Origin: Anagrus nilaparvatae
Taxonomy: Eukaryota > Arthropoda > Insecta > Hymenoptera > Mymaridae
Length of the DNA stretch: 64,000 nucleotides
Direction of reading: 5' to 3'
NCBI GenBank assembly: GCA_022575985.1
Contig: JAKSXM010000007.1
Coordinates: 22,942,501-23,006,500 of the forward strand
A program made the position numbers and the translations under genes. This document shows positions 1-8,812 of the stretch, piece by piece. Position 1 is the first letter of the stretch; each line of letters begins with the position of its first letter. Under the pieces are notes generated by a model. The model was not told where the DNA came from. It searched no databases and was given only the letters and a program-made list of their open reading frames with translations.

Positions 1-1018
1 TATGGACATTTTAATTTCATGGATTCGAAATTGATTATTTTTTATATATAAATAAGTATTATTAGTCGCTTGAGGATTCCAGAAATGCCAATCATACTTA
101 ATTTTTGAATGTATGTCGTTTGTACCATTTATTTTTTAACATCTATCTTTAATATATAGAAACTTTTAAATAATTTTCTTAATTTTACTGATTCTTACTG
201 AATTTCTAAATTTAACACTTAGACTTCAAATTTTATAACCTTTATGCAATGGTCACTGAGTTTTTTCCAAAAATTAGAATAACCATTAAGGTCGAGTTCA
301 AAGTTAAGATTTTTTAGTTTTAATCCCATGCGTTTAAATATAAAGAATAGTTTTTCTCTACTATCGGGTGATATAAAACTGCATTACCCTTTTGAAAAGC
401 CGTCATTATTGCCTACTAGTAGAGAAGAAATTTTCTGAAACTCGTGATAGAAATATTTATGATACTCTCTAAAATTAAAAGTGTGAATTTAAAAACGCGC
501 TGTACAATCCTGGTGTACTTCCGTACAGATCAAAAACCTTCATATCTACATTTTTAAGAAAAATGAGTTTTTTATATGGGCTTGATCGTCGCGAAATTAT
601 CTATCAAATGGTGCAAATAATTTTTTCTTATCACTTTTAATTTGCAAAATCGCATGGCTCATCTACATGGTCTCCTGTATTGATAAAAAATTTTATATGC
701 AGTTCTAAAAATCATAATGAAAAAATGGCTCATCTACAGATTTTTGTTAGATATGGAGGTTTTTCTTCTGTATACTGACGTGCCGCGCTCGTATTATACA
801 TGAAAAAATGGCTCATGTACATAGTGAGGTTTTTGATATTTACGATTTATTTTTATTTTTATTTAAATGGCTTATCTACAAAATATTTTGAAGGACTGCA
901 AATTAAAAGTGGACCAGAAATATTTTTTATTAATAATTTCAATAAAATAATTATCGTATAATTAATTATTTTATAATAATTATTACGCGATAAAAATTAC
1001 TATAGTAGCAGCGTCCAG
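1..1018. other. AT-rich non-coding DNA with short dispersed repeats
   Basis: No coding region is recognised. A 14-bp motif ATGGCTCATSTACA or a one-base variant occurs at 654, 725, 808 and 867, and again at 2405 beyond the next element. Positions 477-517 match 31038-31078 with two differences. This suggests that pieces of one dispersed repeat family lie here and inside the palindrome at 27-35 kb. Confidence 0.5.
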
Positions 1019-1125
1019 AAAAGTAAAGAATGGCCAAAATCGCACGCATAGTATCTTCCGAGGTGAAGCCGTGGATGGTAAACTGCGATTTGGGGCATTC
1101 TTTATTTATGGACAAAGGCCGTATG
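1019..1125 (+). repeat. Hairpin repeat, family H, copy 1
   Basis: The segment has two complementary halves, AAAGAATGGCC-AAATCGCA and CTGCGATTTGGGGCATTCTT, around a short GC-rich middle with GAGGTGAAGCCG. Further copies lie near 29398, 29604 (inverted), 29912, 31900 (inverted) and 43885 (inverted). The folding potential and repeated occurrence suggest a small foldback or MITE-type repeat. Short open frames that cross it are not judged to be genes. Confidence 0.6.
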
Positions 1126-1164
1126 TGATTAATAATATAAGCTTATAATAGAATTTTAATATTG

Positions 1165-1985
1165 CTCCAGTCAAAATACGGGTTGGGGGGGTTGTATTTT
1201 CACTGGCGAATACGAGATTTGCTCTACTATAGGTTTTTTGGGTCGCTGAACACGAAAATCGGGATCATTTCGTAAAGAAATGGGGGCTTCACCCTTAAAT
1301 TTGCAAAAACTACCCCAAAAAAGGTTTTTTTTTTACTTATCCGCACTTTGAGCGCTCATATTGAAATAATTCAGGTTGAGGGATTTGGAATAATATCGAT
1401 TAAGGGACTTAGAATAATTCAGGTTTAGGGAATCAAAATAGTTTGGGTTTAGAATCTTAACAACTGGTAAGGTGATAAGTACAAATTATAAAATTAGAAA
1501 ATTGTATTGTAATGTTGAGTAACATTTGTATTATACCTAGTCCTCAGCTGGAAGTAAACATGTTCCATGCATTTAGGTTGTGTTTACACAAACCGTTTAT
1601 AAGTTTTTTATGAAAAGTAATTCGAAATTCCTTAATAGCGACACCAAAAACCCATATGGGCATATCCAGGATGCTCAAAGTACGAAAATAGCAAAGGCAC
1701 CCCTTTTAGGGGTAGAGTTAGTTACTTTAAGGGAGTAATATTGATTATTTATGAAAAAGAAGTCGAAATTGTCAAAAAACCCGTATGGTGCAAATCTGAG
1801 CGCTCAAATTTCGAATATGTAAAAAACCCCTTTTTTGGGGGTAGTTTTTGCAAATTTAAGGGTGAAGCCCCAATTTCTTTACGAAAAGACCTCGATTTTC
1901 GTGTTCAGCGACCCAAAAAACCTGTAGTAGAGCAAATCTCGTGTACGCCAGTGAGAATACAAACAAACCCGTATTTTGACTGGAG
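1165..1985. mobile_element. 821-bp element with about 200-bp terminal inverted repeats
   Basis: The left arm (1165-1362) starts CTCCAGTCAAAATACGGG and is matched, inverted, by the right arm (1788-1985), with mismatches. Flanks are AATATTG on the left and TATATTG on the right, a 6-of-7 match that could be an eroded target duplication. The interior (about 1370-1500) holds degenerate copies of a GGACTTAGAATAATTC-type unit also found near 39, 44 and 46 kb. No transposase is present, so it looks non-autonomous. An open frame at 1741-2031 is a by-product of the arm. Confidence 0.6.
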
Positions 1986-2675
1986 TATATTGGTTCAAAT
2001 AATTAAATTTTCATTAAGGACATATAATTAATAAGCTTAACATTTTTTAATTATTAAATAAATTATAAATATTAATTAAAGTAAAATTTAAAGACTTTTT
2101 TATTTAGCTTAAAAAATTGTTTATTGACATTTTTTTAAACAAAATTTATGCAATAAAACTTGACTAAATAGTAAAATTTATATTAATTGCTGCACCAAAT
2201 AGGTATTTTAGACAATAGAGCTTATGACTTATGATGTTGAATAAAACAAAATTTATCGATAAAAGAATGATAGACTAACATAAGCATTATAATTTTAAAA
2301 TATAAAAAAAAATGAAAGCATTAAATTTATTTTGTAGATAGTGACGTTTTTGCTATGTATAAAACTCTAGCTCCGGGCTAGAGTCTTCTATCATACAGGA
2401 GAAAATGGCTCATGTACATATGGAGGTTCTTCTCATGTATTTTCCGCGCTCAGAGCCTTTTTCGAGGCCTTTTTTTGGCTCAACTGCAGTTTTTCATATA
2501 AGGAGTGGAAAATCGCGAAAAATGGCTATTTTATTAATATAATATTAAATATCGTAAAAGTTTTGATGCTCTTCATCATATAACATTTATTGGACTATTT
2601 TTCAAAATAATTGTTTATTTTATATGTTGAATTATTTGATTACAGTTTGCGAATACAAATTTCGTAACAACTTAC
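1986..2675. other. AT-rich non-coding DNA
   Basis: No gene is recognised. A perfect short hairpin, CTCTAGC-TCCG-GGCTAGAG type, lies at about 2365-2385, and another ATGGCTCATGTACA copy lies at 2405. Confidence 0.4.
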
Positions 2676-2796
2676 CAGATAACAAAATATAATCATCTTT
2701 TTCAAAGTGAAGAGAACATATTTTCATTGATGAATTTAATTTTAATTTTAATGCCTTTTCCGAAGCGTAAAACTTATCTACGGTTTCGTCTATACC
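2676..2796 (-). pseudogene. THAP-like zinc-finger fragment, downstream half (interrupted)
   Basis: On the minus strand this reads from RFGIDETVDKF to MKICSLHFEKDDY. The C-x-x-H-F core is the hallmark of the C-terminal zinc ligands of THAP domains, DNA-binding modules found in host proteins and P-element-type transposases. After LLSG the sequence reads GGTAAGTTG, a good splice donor at about 2675, so this looks like an exon. The 11.3-kb element at 2803-14107 separates it from its upstream half at 14114-14219. Whether the gene was host or transposon-derived cannot be told from this fragment. Confidence 0.45.
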
Positions 2797-2802
2797 AAAA
2801 CG
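2797..2802. repeat. 6-bp target site duplication, left copy (AAAACG)
   Basis: AAAACG directly abuts the left terminus of the element at 2803 and is repeated exactly at 14108-14113, directly after the right terminus. Six-bp duplications are typical of Maverick/Polinton insertions. Confidence 0.85.
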
Positions 2803-2817
2803 AGTAGATAGGTAATG

Positions 2818-2935
2818 TCGATCCTGGCACAGGGGGTGGGGGAAGGTCACATGGGAGGTCGCATGGTGGGGATTGTCGATCCTGGCACAGGTGGTGGGGG
2901 TGAGAGTGGAAGCGGACGTCCCAGGGTATCGATTA
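2818..2935. repeat. Terminal subrepeats, left arm (two units of about 58 bp)
   Basis: TCGATCCTGGCACAG followed by GGTGGGGG and CACATGGGAGGTCGCATGG-type sequence is repeated twice, near 2818 and 2876. The right arm has three units (ending near 13971, 14031 and 14088). The region is much richer in G and C than the surroundings. Confidence 0.75.
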
Positions 2936-2939
2936 TTTT

Positions 2940-3400
2940 TTGGCACGTGCAATTGCACGTGATCATATTTGGCGGCCATTTTGCACGCGTGCGTGCGTGA
3001 ATAAAAAATGGCTGCTGTGCAGTTGCACGAGAGTATTTTTCAAGATGGCGGACATTTATATTTTTTATTTGAAAATGGCCGCCATTTAATTCATTGTATC
3101 GCGTGCATGCGTGCGTGAATCAAATATGGCTGCCGTTCAATTGCATTATGTCATATTTGGTAGCCATTTTGCGTGCGTGCGTGGTTAAAATATGGCTGCC
3201 ATGCATTTGCATGAATCATATTTGGCGGCCATTTTTTTTTTTTGCGTGCGTGCGTGCATGTATAAATTTAATATGACTGCGTGTAGTTGCACAAGCGTAT
3301 TTTTAAAGATGGCGGCCATTTATATTTTCTATTTCAAAATGGTCGCCATATATTTATATTGTAGTGCGTGCGTGCGTGCGTGCGTGAAATTTTTTATTTT
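2940..3400. repeat. Alternating ATGGCGGCCAT and GCGTGCGTGCG repeats, left arm
   Basis: Several degenerate units combine a near-palindromic AAAATGGCCGCCATTTT or AAGATGGCGGCCATTT box, a GCGTGCGTGCGTG run and a GCAATTGCA or GCAGTTGCAC box. AAGATGGCGGC matches the vertebrate YY1 consensus, and its GCCAT core is bound by the Drosophila homologue Pho. That is a motif match only. Open frames here (for example 3094-3276, 3192-3458) are repeat artefacts. The mirrored block is at 13450-13910. Confidence 0.65.
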
Positions 3401-3469
3401 TACAGCTATTGTTTTTTTTATTATATATGAAATTATATTTAGAACAAAAATAATATAACAACGCAATAA

Positions 3470-3905
3470 AAACCGGTATATGACGTCAATGGGAATCCCA
3501 AAAAGATGAATCATCATTTTATTTATTTAATGCGAAGTTCAAACCAGTTTATGACGTCAATGGGAATCCCAAAAAGATGAATCATCATTTTATTTATTTA
3601 ATGCGTAGTTAAAACCAGTTTATGACGTCAATGTGAATCCCAAAAAGATGAATCATCATTTTATTTATTTAATGCGTAGTTAAAACCGGTTTATGACGTC
3701 AATGGGAATCCCAAAAAGATGAATCATCATTTTATTTATTTAATGCGTAGTTAAAACCGGTTTATGACGTCAATGGAAATCCCAAAAAGATGAATCATCA
3801 TTTTATTTATTTAATGCGTAGTAGAAACTGGTTTATGACGTCAATGGGAATCCCAAAAAGATGAATCATCATTTTATTTACTTAATGCGTAGTAGAAACC
3901 GATGT
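3470..3905. repeat. 71-bp tandem array with TGACGTCA sites, left arm
   Basis: Six copies have TGACGTCA starting at 3481, 3552, 3623, 3694, 3765 and 3836, an exact 71-bp period. Each unit also contains GATGAATCATCAT, a near-palindromic AP-1-like box. TGACGTCA is the canonical CREB/ATF bZIP site. Point variants between copies, such as GTGAATCCC in copy 3 and GGAAATCCC in copy 5, appear in the same order in the other arm. Confidence 0.9.
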
Positions 3906-5041
3906 ATACCTATTTTTATGAGTGTAATATTATGTACATGATAAGTAACCTGAGCTTGCTTAGGTATCTTAACATGTAGATAATTATAGTATATTAATAA
4001 TAAAAAATATTTACATGTATAATAATAAAGTAGTAGTATATGAGTGCACGTGTCTATTATTCTTAATTTGTTACTATATATACATATAAACAGATACATG
4101 CACTCATATACTATAAATATATGTGATCAATTTTTTCCTTATATATGGAACAAAGGTTAAATTTATCACTTGTGAGAGAAAAAAAAAGACGCCCTCTAGT
4201 GTTATATTTCGTAACTTCCATAAAAATTTTATATTTTTATAAATATAACTATAATTTTTTAATATTAGTTATTTGTTTTATATTTTTTTTAATATTTATT
4301 GAAATTTTAAGGCTATGTCTTCTTTATAATATATTAATTATTTTCTCTGCACCAAATAATATGTTTTTTTTTTTACTAAACATAACCTTAAAATTCAAGA
4401 TATATAATATAAAAATATATAAATTCTTTAACATAACCTCAAAATATATAAATTCCTTACATAACCCCTAAAATCTGAATAATTCTTATAATAACCTCAA
4501 TCATTTAATAGTTTTTAGATCATTAACTTAAATTTTGATAGAAATTGTTAAAGTTTAAACATTTTTGAAGTAGAAATAATTTTTTTTTTTTGCCATAATT
4601 ACCGAATTAATTAATATTCAATTACTAAAATAAAGTAAACAGTTTTACACGGGAAATTTAATTTTAGTTTGAAATAAAAACAGAAATTTATTAAAAAATT
4701 TTTTTTATTCTTCATGATATGTTAATTAATTTTTCTTCTCTCAAATAATGTATATATGTTTACTAAACATAACCTTAAATTTCAAGGTCATTTAACCAGA
4801 GTACTTTGAAAATATGTACATGGTTGAATGCAAAAATATAGAAAATTGAAATTTCATCTATCACCAACTTTGCTTTTTACGGTTTAAATTATATCAGCTA
4901 AATAATAATAATAATAATAATTTACTATTTTTTAAGAAATTAAAAAACATTTATTGTTGATAAATACATAATTTTTTATTATAAGTCTTATAACATACAT
5001 TATTTTATACATTATTTTTTATAACATTTTTTACAATAAAT
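3906..5041. other. Gene-free part of the left arm between array and 334-aa gene
   Basis: This is AT-rich. It contains scattered ATAACCTNAAAATT-type units (4380, 4430, 4460, 4490, 4765), an (AAT)n run near 4900-4920 and a dyad around 4045-4105 (ATATGAGTGCA). A hydrophobic 108-codon frame at 4145-4471 exists but looks driven by AT content; I leave it uncalled. The AATAAA signal for the minus-strand 334-aa gene is at 4975-4980. Confidence 0.5.
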
Positions 5042-6046
5042 TTATAATTTTTTTTTTAATTGTTTAACTTTAGTTTGTCTACATTTGTCAATGATGGATT
5101 TAATTTCATTTTCATAATTAGTAATTTCAGCTTCTCTCTTGTCTACTAACGATTTCATGCGGTCATCTAACTTGTTAGAATCATCCCTAACATCTTTTGC
5201 TACCTTCTTCTTAAACATATATTGTGACAATCCTTGTCCAGTAGTATTTAAAATTTTGTTTATCCATGCACTTTTTTCCGTTTTATCGTCTCGAAAAGAT
5301 GCATTTGGCTTATATCTCTTCCTGTAAGCATTAGTTGATTTCAGAATTTTTATATAATTCGCTTGATCCTGATCGGTTACATTTGGGCCTGGTAACTTCT
5401 TGAATAAAAGCTCAATCATTCCATCAGTCAAAAAATATTTATCATAATCTAAATTTATGTGATTCTCGTCATCGAAAGAGACATCAGTATTTCCCAAATT
5501 TATGTTATTCTTGTTATCGAAATAGACTTCAGTATCTCCCAACATGTATGATCCATTTTGTAAGTACCGTACTCCAGTCTTTGTATCCAAATTTTTGTCT
5601 TCATTTTTTAAAAGCATTTGCAAGTATTTATTCACTTTTGATGTTTTTGGTGTGCTAGCTTCTAGGGTTGGATAAATCTTTGATGAATGAGGTGTTTCAT
5701 CATCCATATCATCATTATTTCTTTCGATAACAGTGTCATCTTCATCATCATAATCTATCGCTGATTTAAAATTATCATTGTACAACGATGAAGTATTATT
5801 TTTCATTTTCTTAACTTTTTTAATATCATATTCGTAGGTATCATCCTGAATACGTCTTTTTCCTGAATTATTATCTATTTCTGACCATTTTCCCAAAATT
5901 TTTTCTAAAGGTTCTGTTATAGGTTTGAGATTTTCTTTTAATACATCTTCAGCAACCTGTTTACCTAGTTTGTAAGCTAAACTTTTGCGACGTATGGATT
6001 TTCTTAACTCAGCAATTTGCTGTAACAATAAAGCCTTTTGTTCCAT
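5042..6046 (-). CDS. DUF8207-like element protein, 334 aa (left-arm copy)
   Basis: The function is unknown. Residues 1-50 form a charged helical, probably coiled-coil, start ending in KPITEPLEKIL. Residues 94-120 are very acidic. Residues 170-184 and 185-199 are a tandem duplication of a 15-residue unit. Residues 205-247 hold the best-conserved-looking core (GMIELLFKKLPGPNVTDQDQ, then YIKILKSTNAYRKRY). From memory of the family, this layout matches DUF8207-type proteins common in arthropod and cnidarian genomes near Maverick-type integrases. Residues 288-328 match the C terminus of the 280-aa neighbour without gaps. The gene is divergent from the 127-aa gene, 348 bp apart. The ATG in CAACATGG is the first in frame. 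AATAAA lies downstream at 4975-4980. The protein is identical to the right-arm copy. Confidence 0.8.
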   Translation of the reverse strand: MEQKALLLQQIAELRKSIRRKSLAYKLGKQVAEDVLKENLKPITEPLEKILGKWSEIDNNSGKRRIQDDTYEYDIKKVKKMKNNTSSLYNDNFKSAIDYDDEDDTVIERNNDDMDDETPHSSKIYPTLEASTPKTSKVNKYLQMLLKNEDKNLDTKTGVRYLQNGSYMLGDTEVYFDNKNNINLGNTDVSFDDENHINLDYDKYFLTDGMIELLFKKLPGPNVTDQDQANYIKILKSTNAYRKRYKPNASFRDDKTEKSAWINKILNTTGQGLSQYMFKKKVAKDVRDDSNKLDDRMKSLVDKREAEITNYENEIKSIIDKCRQTKVKQLKKKL

Positions 6047-6394
6047 GTTGAATACTCAACAGTTCAATGCAAACTAAACAATTAGTTTTGAAAACTAACA
6101 TATTATATGTGAAACTTCAGAAACTATAGTAAATTTGCATAAACTATAGTAAAATTACGAAGTTTGTCGATGATTACCGAAAATTTACGAACTATAGTAA
6201 AATTATAATTTTAATGAACGTTGTATCTAATGAGATCGATATTTAACTAAGATAGGTTAAAAAAAACTTGTGGCGACATCTGTAATTTCTATAAAGGAAG
6301 AAATTTGATATAAAAAAGTCAGTATGTACTTATTTATTGACATGTTCGTTTCTTGTTAAAAAAAAAGAGAGAATTTTAAGGTTATATTTTCAAG
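6047..6394. promoter_or_regulatory. Divergent intergenic region with repeated ACTATAGTAAA, left arm
   Basis: This 348-bp region separates two divergent genes, so it should hold both promoters. ACTATAGTAAA occurs three times, at 6123, 6143 and 6191, all in one orientation. A TATAAAA box at 6309-6315 lies 80 bp upstream of the 127-aa start codon, consistent with a core promoter on that side. Promoter activity is inferred. Confidence 0.5.
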
Positions 6395-6778
6395 ATGTCA
6401 ATTTACATGTATTATCCACCAGGCACACAAGTTAATGTTGAAATATATGACGACAGCAAGTTCTCCGCAGGAGAAATAAAAACATTTTCTTTTACGCAAA
6501 ATTCATGTCTTAATCCGTTTGAATGTATGACATATGACTGTGATCGTCTATGGGTTATTATATTTACCTCGAACAGTATGAAAGACGCAGAGAATTTCGA
6601 TGACATTGATATCGAATTCGTAGATGATGATGCTCATGAAGATGATGACAAAAGATATATTAATCTCACCATCGAAAAAAGGGGAGGAAAAGAAGCAGAA
6701 AAAATCATAATAGGTTCAGATTTTTATGGATATACAAAATTAACTTCGGATGAATGTGATTGTAAAACAAAAATATAA
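6395..6778 (+). CDS. Orphan acidic protein, 127 aa (left-arm copy)
   Basis: I do not recognise this protein. The N terminus (MSIYMYYPPGTQVNVEIYDD) and residues 23-58 look beta-rich. Residues 66-86 are strongly acidic (several D/E runs). Residues 87-113 return to alternating beta-like sequence, and the tail ends C121-D-C123. Cysteines also sit at 38, 44 and 49. There is no signal peptide or membrane segment. The composition would suit a compact beta-sandwich, for example a nucleoplasmin-like or small capsid-associated fold, but that is a guess. The start is set by TTTTCAAGATG, a context also used by the 280-aa gene. Stop TAA is followed only four bases later by AATAAA (6782-6787). A TATAAAA box is 80 bp upstream. 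It is conserved intact and identical in both arms, which argues that it is a real gene. Confidence 0.75.
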   Translation: MSIYMYYPPGTQVNVEIYDDSKFSAGEIKTFSFTQNSCLNPFECMTYDCDRLWVIIFTSNSMKDAENFDDIDIEFVDDDAHEDDDKRYINLTIEKRGGKEAEKIIIGSDFYGYTKLTSDECDCKTKI

Positions 6779-7195
6779 TTTAATAAATTCAATATTGTAT
6801 TTCTTTTTGAAAATTAACTGTAAGATCTTAAATATATTCTATATATGTATAATAGATAATTTTTTAAGTGTATTTTAGGTTAGGTTATTTCAGAATCCAA
6901 TAAAACTCTTGTAAATAATATTTATTTATAAAACATAACCTGAAAATTAAAAAAATCTTTTGCATAACCTCAAAATGTAAACAATCTCCAAAATAACCGC
7001 AAATTTTTTATAATCCTATACAAATTCTTAAAATTTAAATAATTCTCTATATAAAATAAGAAATTTAAAAATTTTGGAATAATTTTGCTTATCTTGAAGG
7101 AAGTTGAATAAGTATAAAACAGTTTATATAATGAAAATATTTTTCTTTATTGAAATAACATTCTTAAACATTTTAAAAGAAAACATGTGATAAGG
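6779..7195. other. Convergent intergenic region, left arm
   Basis: The 127-aa gene (plus) and 280-aa gene (minus) converge here. AATAAA signals are at 6782-6787 for the plus gene and 7146-7151 (as TTTATT) for the minus gene. ATAACCTNAAAAT units recur near 6935, 6962 and 6991. Confidence 0.55.
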
Positions 7196-8038
7196 TTAAT
7201 ATATAATCTTAGCTGTCCTTAATTCTTCGACTATTAACTTAATTTCATTATCATGTCCAGTAAATCCACGTTTCCTCTCAGCATCTAATACTCTCAGGCG
7301 ATTAACAAGTTTATTAGGATCATCCCAATTGTCATAATTGATTGGTGTATCGATGATATCCCTACATGTTGGTGTTGAACTGTGAGCGAAAAGATTTAAA
7401 AAATTTTGATCTGTAGAACTTTTTGAACTTTGATTTTTATTGAATGATTGGTCAGATTCATCGATATTAAAATTTTCATCAGATGAATAATTTTGACTAT
7501 TCTTTAGGTATCTTGTTTTTTTAAATTTATTTCTTCTAGGTTTATTGTTAGTAAATGATGACTCGATCGTGTTTACTCCTATACTTCGAACAGATTTTTC
7601 TGTATTCGTTGCCTTATCACAAAAAGATACTTTTTGCGTATTTGTTGATTTATCAGAGAAAGATTTTTCATCATCAATATGTTTATCATAAATTATTTTA
7701 TTATTAGAATCAAATTCTTCTGCCTCTGGTAATTCTTGAAATCTTGTAGCATTTGTTTCATTGCAATTGCTTGCATATTCATTTTTGAGACAAGAATTTT
7801 TTACTGTAACATCATCTTCAATCTTTTGCGAATTCTTTTTCGCTGTTTTAGGATGATTGTGTGCAACAACTCCAGGAGCTATATAGTTGTCGGTTATTAA
7901 AATTTTTGCCTTGCAAGTTTTTCTCACACACCTCCACGTGACACCCGATCGAATTTTATTATCATAGCGATATATATAATCATTTACTTTTTTGAGAGGG
8001 TTACCCCTCTGACTAACAAGATCTTCCGATGCTAACAT
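7196..8038 (-). CDS. FLYWCH zinc-finger protein, 280 aa (left-arm copy)
   Basis: Residues about 5-62 form a FLYWCH-type zinc finger: SQRGNPLKKVNDYIYRY, then W35-R-C37-x4-C42 and H60-x-H62 as likely metal ligands. FLYWCH domains bind DNA or proteins and occur in Mutator-type transposases and host regulators. Residues 64-230 are low-complexity and charged, probably disordered, with a 12-residue repeat (DKSTNTQK at 129, DKATNTEK at 141) followed by GVNT at 154. Residues 239-279 (WDDPNKLVNRLRVL through NEIKLIVEELR) match the C terminus of the 334-aa protein without gaps. A nuclear DNA-binding role is inferred. The start is in TTTCAAGATG; the polyadenylation signal is at 7146-7151. The promoter side faces the central tandem repeats. 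The protein is identical to the right-arm copy. Confidence 0.85.
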   Translation of the reverse strand: MLASEDLVSQRGNPLKKVNDYIYRYDNKIRSGVTWRCVRKTCKAKILITDNYIAPGVVAHNHPKTAKKNSQKIEDDVTVKNSCLKNEYASNCNETNATRFQELPEAEEFDSNNKIIYDKHIDDEKSFSDKSTNTQKVSFCDKATNTEKSVRSIGVNTIESSFTNNKPRRNKFKKTRYLKNSQNYSSDENFNIDESDQSFNKNQSSKSSTDQNFLNLFAHSSTPTCRDIIDTPINYDNWDDPNKLVNRLRVLDAERKRGFTGHDNEIKLIVEELRTAKIIY

Positions 8039-8131
8039 CTTGAAATAATACTTGATACTAAAATAAATAAGGCTAGTGTATGATACTATATTAGAAAACC
8101 AATAACCGTCGGTAAAACTTAGAAATCTTTT

Positions 8132-8380
8132 TAATCCGCGCAGTTTATATGAAAATCCGCGCAGTTTATGTAAAATCCGCGCAGTTTATATGAAAATCCG
8201 CGCAGTTTATGTAAAATCCGCGCAGTTTATATGAAAATCTGCGCAGTTTAAGTAAAAAGTGGCGCAGTTTATATGAAAATCCGCGCAGTTTATGTAAAAT
8301 CCACGCAGTTTATATGAAAATCTGCGCAGTTTAAGTAAAAAGTGGCGCAGTTTGGCGCAGTTTAAGTAAAAAGTGGCGCT
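8132..8380. repeat. Central tandem array A, left side (20-21-bp unit)
   Basis: There are about twelve units of AATCCGCGCAGTTTATATGA or TATGTAA type, alternating 21 and 20 bp. They lie upstream of the 280-aa gene. The inverted mate is 8491-8719. Confidence 0.9.
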
Positions 8381-8490
8381 AACTATATAAAATCGGCGCT
8401 AACTATGTAAAAAGTGGCGCTAACTATATAAAATCGGCGCTAACTATGTAAAAAGTGGCGCTAACTATATAAAAAGTGGTGCTAACTAAA
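8381..8490. repeat. Central tandem array B (20-bp unit), asymmetric core
   Basis: Six units of GGCGCTAACTATATAA type (one is GGTGCTAACTAA), alternating an AAGTGG and an AATCGG start. Together with 8361-8380 this is the only part of the element without an inverted partner. It is the centre of the palindrome. Confidence 0.9.
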
Positions 8491-8719
8491 TTGCGCCGAA
8501 CTGCGCCACTTTTTACTTAAACTGCGCAGATTTTCATATAAACTGCGTGGATTTTACATAAACTGCGCGGATTTTCATATAAACTGCGCCACTTTTTACT
8601 TAAACTGCGCAGATTTTCATATAAACTGCGCGGATTTTACATAAACTGCGCGGATTTTCATATAAACTGCGCGGATTTTACATAAACTGCGCGGATTTTC
8701 ATATAAACTGCGCGGATTA
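8491..8719. repeat. Central tandem array A', right side
   Basis: This is the inverted mate of 8132-8360: about eleven copies of AACTGCGCGGATTTTCATAT or CACTTTTTACTT type. It lies directly upstream of the right-arm 280-aa gene. Confidence 0.9.
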
Positions 8720-8812
8720 AAAAGATTTCTAAGTTTTACCGACGGTTATTGGTTTTCTAATATAGTATCATACACTAGCCTTATTTATTTTAGTATCAAG
8801 TATTATTTCAAG

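Larger units (their letters stand above)
2803..8360. repeat. Left arm of the giant palindrome
   Basis: This arm pairs with 8491-14107. Proteins encoded in the two arms are identical, and the non-coding stretches I compared by eye (for example 4860-5040 against 11810-11990, including a microsatellite) are also identical. The outer few hundred bases differ by many substitutions. The arm runs from the terminus through GC-rich repeats, the 71-bp array and three genes to the central tandem repeats. Confidence 0.85.

Noticed and set aside
3094..3458. Cys/His-rich frames in the GCGTGCGTGC region
   Set aside because: They translate tandem repeats, differ between arms and change frame with repeat number.
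4145..4471. Hydrophobic 108-codon frame (and mirror at 12380-12706) as a membrane protein
   Set aside because: Composition is what AT-rich DNA gives by chance (F, I, L, K, N, Y), it lies among ATAACCT-type repeats, and its mirror is only a consequence of the palindrome.
8132..8719. Central 20-bp repeats as a CRISPR array
   Set aside because: Repeats are directly adjacent with no unique spacers, the DNA is eukaryotic and no cas genes are present.
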